Source of the DNA: Actinoallomurus sp963799975
Lineage (GTDB): Bacteria; Actinomycetota; Actinomycetes; Streptosporangiales; Streptosporangiaceae
Assembly: GCA_963799975.1 (NCBI GenBank)
Contig: CAWCZF010000001.1
Coordinates: forward strand, 372,001-436,000
DNA: 64,000 nucleotides
Direction of reading: 5' to 3'
Positions 61,661 through 64,000 of this stretch are shown in pieces (position 1 is the first letter of the stretch; the number at the start of each line of letters is the position of its first letter). A program made the position numbers and the translations under genes. A model generated the notes under the pieces. It worked only from the letters and a program-made list of their open reading frames with translations. It had not been told where the DNA came from and did no database searches.

Positions 61661-63502
61661 CTAGCCGGCGGCGAGCTGGTCCTGGGACTGCCAGGACGTC
61701 TGCAAGGCCGCGCCGGTCCCGCGGCACCGGCCGGCGTTGACCGTGACCGCGTCCTGAGTGTGCTTGGTCCGCGCGCCGTAGCGCGCGCGTGGCCCGTTGT
61801 CGAAGGCGCGCACGCGCCCGTCCCTGGACGAGATGACCGTGCTGACGTACGCGCCCCCGGGACCGACGACGTGGCCGCGGAGCTGGAGGCAGACGTCCCA
61901 GCCGTCCCTGGGCGCCATGTCGCCGAGCACCGCCTCGCCGGTGTAGGCGCCACGGCAGACCGAGATCTTGAGCACCGCGGAGCCGACCTTGCTCACCGGG
62001 TACGTGCGCGTGTAGTCGCGGCACCCCTTGGCCGGCGTCTTTTTCGGCGTGACCTCCAGAACGCCGGGCCGTACGCGGGCGGTCCGCCGGCGGTGGGCCG
62101 GCGACCGGACCGGTGTCGGTGTCGCCGACGCCGCCGCCGCACGCACCCGCGGCGAGGTGGCCGCGTCGCCCCCGCCCGGCCACAGCGGAATCGCCACGGC
62201 GACGCCCGCCGCGACCACGGCCGCCCCCGCCAGGACCGCCCAGCCGAGCCTCGGCCGCCGCCGGTCGCCCGCGACGGGCGTCGCCGCGGGCGTCAGCACG
62301 GACCGTCCGGCCTGGGACGGGTGACCGTCGCCGTGCGTCGCCGGATCGGCCACGGACGCCACCGGCGCGGCAGGCGCAGGCGCGGTCGGTGGCGGCGGAG
62401 CGGCCGGTACAGGCGGTACGGCCGGTACGGACGGGCCGGCCGCCGCGGCGTGCCGCACCGCTCCGGCCGGGTCTGGGAACCGGACGCCGCCCGTGACCTG
62501 CGCGGGAGCGGAGGACTGGACGACGTCTGTGACCTGCGCGGACGTGGGTGCCGCCACCGGGCCGAGGTCGGCGGCGGTGTCGTTCTCGCCCGTGCCGCCC
62601 TCGTCCGTACCGGTGCCACGCGCGCCGGCCTCGTCCGTACGGTGCGCGGAAGGTGCGGCGCCGAAGGCCGGGGGAGGCATCAGGGCCTCGGTCGCCTCGT
62701 GGCCCAGCAGGCTCGCCTGCGCCTGCTGGGCGGTCGGCCGCAGATACGGGTCCTTGGCCAGGCAGGCGGTCACGACCGACCGCAACGGCTCGGGCAGCGC
62801 CGAGACGTCGGGCTCGACGTGCAGGATGCGGTCCATCACCGCGCGCACCGACTCGTTGCCGAACGGCGGGCGGCCCGTCGCGGCGAACAGGATCGTCGAA
62901 CCCCACGCGAACATGTCCGCCGGCGGGCCCGCCTCGTGGCCCGCGACCTGCTCCGGCGCCATGTAGGACGGCGTGCCGACGCTCCTGGGCTCGTCGTGGC
63001 GCGTGGCGCCCAGCGCGCGTGCGATGCCGAAGTCGATGACGCGCGGGCCGTCGGGGCCCAGCAGCACGTTGTGCGGGGTGAAGTCGCGGTGGACGATGCC
63101 TGCCTTGTGAATCGCGGCGAGCGCGGTGAGCGTGCCGATCGCCAGGCGTTCGAGCGCGCCGCCCGTACGGGGGCCGCCGTCGAGGATGCCGGACCGCAGC
63201 GGGCGGCCCGCGACGTATTCACTGACGATGTAGGGGTGGTCGCCGGCGAGGTCGGCGTCCAGCACCTGCGCGGTGCAGAAGCGCGCGACCTTCTTGGCCG
63301 CGGAGAGTTCGCGTACGAACCGTTCGCGTGCGCCCGGGTCCATCGCCATGCGCGCGTGCAGCAGTTTGATCGCCACGCGCTCGCCCGACGGGCTGAGGCC
63401 GAGGTAGACGACTCCCTGAGTGCCCTCGCCGAGCCGTCTCAGCAGCCGGTGGCCGCCGAGTTCGGCGGGGTCCTCCGGCCGCAGCGGATGGCCATCGGGC
63501 AT
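61661..63502 (-). CDS. Receptor-type Ser/Thr protein kinase with extracellular domain
   Basis: 613 residues. Kinase domain 20-270: Gly loop LGEGTQGVVYLG, Lys46 in VAIKLL, catalytic VHRDFTPHN (D140, N145), VIDFG (D157), MAPEQV. A Pro/Ala-rich linker is followed by one membrane helix (~420-441, GWAVLAGAAVVAAGVAVAIP) and a ~170-residue extracellular domain with Cys residues in KGCRDYTRTY, KISVCRGAYTG, VCLQLRG and GRCRGTG. Pkn-type signalling kinase; ligand unknown. The HRD loop has FTPHN where LKPxN is usual. GGGAGGA precedes the ATG. Confidence 0.93.
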   Translation of the reverse strand: MPDGHPLRPEDPAELGGHRLLRRLGEGTQGVVYLGLSPSGERVAIKLLHARMAMDPGARERFVRELSAAKKVARFCTAQVLDADLAGDHPYIVSEYVAGRPLRSGILDGGPRTGGALERLAIGTLTALAAIHKAGIVHRDFTPHNVLLGPDGPRVIDFGIARALGATRHDEPRSVGTPSYMAPEQVAGHEAGPPADMFAWGSTILFAATGRPPFGNESVRAVMDRILHVEPDVSALPEPLRSVVTACLAKDPYLRPTAQQAQASLLGHEATEALMPPPAFGAAPSAHRTDEAGARGTGTDEGGTGENDTAADLGPVAAPTSAQVTDVVQSSAPAQVTGGVRFPDPAGAVRHAAAAGPSVPAVPPVPAAPPPPTAPAPAAPVASVADPATHGDGHPSQAGRSVLTPAATPVAGDRRRPRLGWAVLAGAAVVAAGVAVAIPLWPGGGDAATSPRVRAAAASATPTPVRSPAHRRRTARVRPGVLEVTPKKTPAKGCRDYTRTYPVSKVGSAVLKISVCRGAYTGEAVLGDMAPRDGWDVCLQLRGHVVGPGGAYVSTVISSRDGRVRAFDNGPRARYGARTKHTQDAVTVNAGRCRGTGAALQTSWQSQDQLAAG

Positions 63503-63605
63503 GGGTGTGTCCTCCCGGTCAAGCCGACGTTAGCCAGACGTCAAACGATAGCGCCGGTTCGGGCGGCGGACGCCGTCATCGCACCGGGCCGGGAGGTGCC
63601 GCCGG

Positions 63606-64000
63606 TCAGCTCGTCGCGCGTCCCACGGCGTACTGGAAGAGATTGTCCTGCTGGATGGACCCGTCCGGCCGCCGCTGGTTGCCGAAATTGGCCAGGAAGA
63701 CCTCGTGCGCCGCGTCCATGCCGACGACCTCGATCGCGCGCGCCACGTTGGGCGAGGACGTCATGGACTCCCAGGCGGCGTCCAGCGAGGCGAAGTCGTA
63801 CCTGCGGTTGACCTCGGCGTAGGCGTACACGTCGAGACCGGCCTCGACCATCACCTCGCGCAGGCGGTACAGGTCGCGTACCGGCTGGGTGTCCGAGGCG
63901 ACGGCCGGCACCAGCCCGCGTACGGCGTTGAGGAAGGCGCTGGCCTCGCGGCCGGCCCAGTTGTGCCACAGGCCGATCACCACGGAGCCGCCGGGCCGGG
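63606..64000 (-). CDS. Methyltransferase, C-terminal part (partial)
   Basis: The visible ~131 residues begin at the right edge with RPGGSVVIGLWHNWAGREAS, a strand like motif III-IV of class I SAM-dependent methyltransferases. Then VASDTQPVRDLYRLREVMVE and YDFASLDAAWESMTSSPNVA, ending LFQYAVGRATS. The N-terminal SAM-binding half is outside the window. Substrate unknown. Confidence 0.6.
   Translation of the reverse strand, partial: RPGGSVVIGLWHNWAGREASAFLNAVRGLVPAVASDTQPVRDLYRLREVMVEAGLDVYAYAEVNRRYDFASLDAAWESMTSSPNVARAIEVVGMDAAHEVFLANFGNQRRPDGSIQQDNLFQYAVGRATS

Noticed and set aside
61604..63811. 735-residue open frame opposite the receptor kinase
   Set aside because: Antisense to a kinase with all catalytic motifs; composition is low-complexity Arg/Gly/Ala.
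1..64000. CRISPR array or rRNA operon
   Set aside because: No regularly spaced direct repeats and no conserved rRNA segments were seen while reading through the window.

Overview
The window is high-GC DNA with GC-rich third codon positions. It carries a WhiB-family gene, a DUF3052 gene, an AceE-type pyruvate dehydrogenase E1, FtsK/TraB-type conjugation genes and several LacI-controlled sugar clusters. Together these point to a filamentous actinomycete. I cannot name the genus from the sequence; a Streptosporangiales-like or Streptomyces-like soil organism is an inference. It is a chromosome segment interrupted by one integrated mobile element and several decaying loci.

Layout. 0-9.5 kb is core chromosome: a partial sensor kinase, a PHP-domain protein, an ACT-domain protein, a cation-efflux transporter, a WYL regulator, a VOC protein, aceE on the minus strand, YjbQ, DUF3052, an AhpE-like peroxiredoxin and a zinc-ribbon protein. 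They end at a tRNA-Val(TAC). 9.57-23.13 kb is an actinomycete integrative and conjugative element (AICE), inserted in the 3' part of that tRNA gene and bounded by 49-bp direct repeats. It carries integrase and Xis, a DnaB-N/DUF3987 replication protein, an FtsK/TraB translocase, a DUF2637 protein, small membrane proteins, WhiB, a GntR-kinase fusion, a second P-loop kinase, NUDIX and a frameshifted XRE regulator. Its right end is low-GC and decayed, including a HEPN-like pseudogene.

23.1-25.3 kb holds a broken helix-turn-helix gene, a RelE/Phd toxin-antitoxin pair and a YdcF-family protein. 25.5-40.3 kb holds two related arabinose-oligosaccharide-type loci. The left copy (25.5-32.2 kb) is in decay: a truncated GH54/AbfB gene, a substrate-binding protein with about 66 residues missing, two permeases collapsed into one pseudogene, and a CBM2 remnant. 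One LacI gene with three matching operator copies (CGAAWCGRTTCG) still surrounds it. The right copy (32.3-39.1 kb) is an intact minus-strand operon (GH127, binding protein, two permeases, a secreted GH with ricin-like repeats), with its own LacI gene and a perfect 16-bp palindrome. 40.5-41.7 kb has an IS701-like remnant and a PhyH-family oxygenase.

41.9-46.4 kb encodes a 1500-residue protein that looks like a polymorphic toxin: a CpnT-like N-terminus, a PI3/4-kinase-like domain and a C-terminal protein-glutaminase-like domain with a visible Cys-His-Asp set, and no obvious immunity gene beside it. 46.5-53.3 kb holds a MarR regulator, a copper-storage-type protein, a coiled-coil protein, a divergent FAD monooxygenase/TenA-like pair and an L,D-transpeptidase lipoprotein. 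53.4-60.6 kb is a third sugar locus (LacI, binding protein, two permeases, GH13 alpha-glucosidase) with two copies of a GCAAGCGAGTTGC operator. 60.6-64 kb has a degraded kinase gene next to an intact receptor-type Ser/Thr kinase and the end of a methyltransferase gene.

A recurring theme is loss by internal deletion and frameshift next to an intact relative (sugar transporter, Ser/Thr kinase). All domain assignments come from reading motifs by eye; no database search was run.
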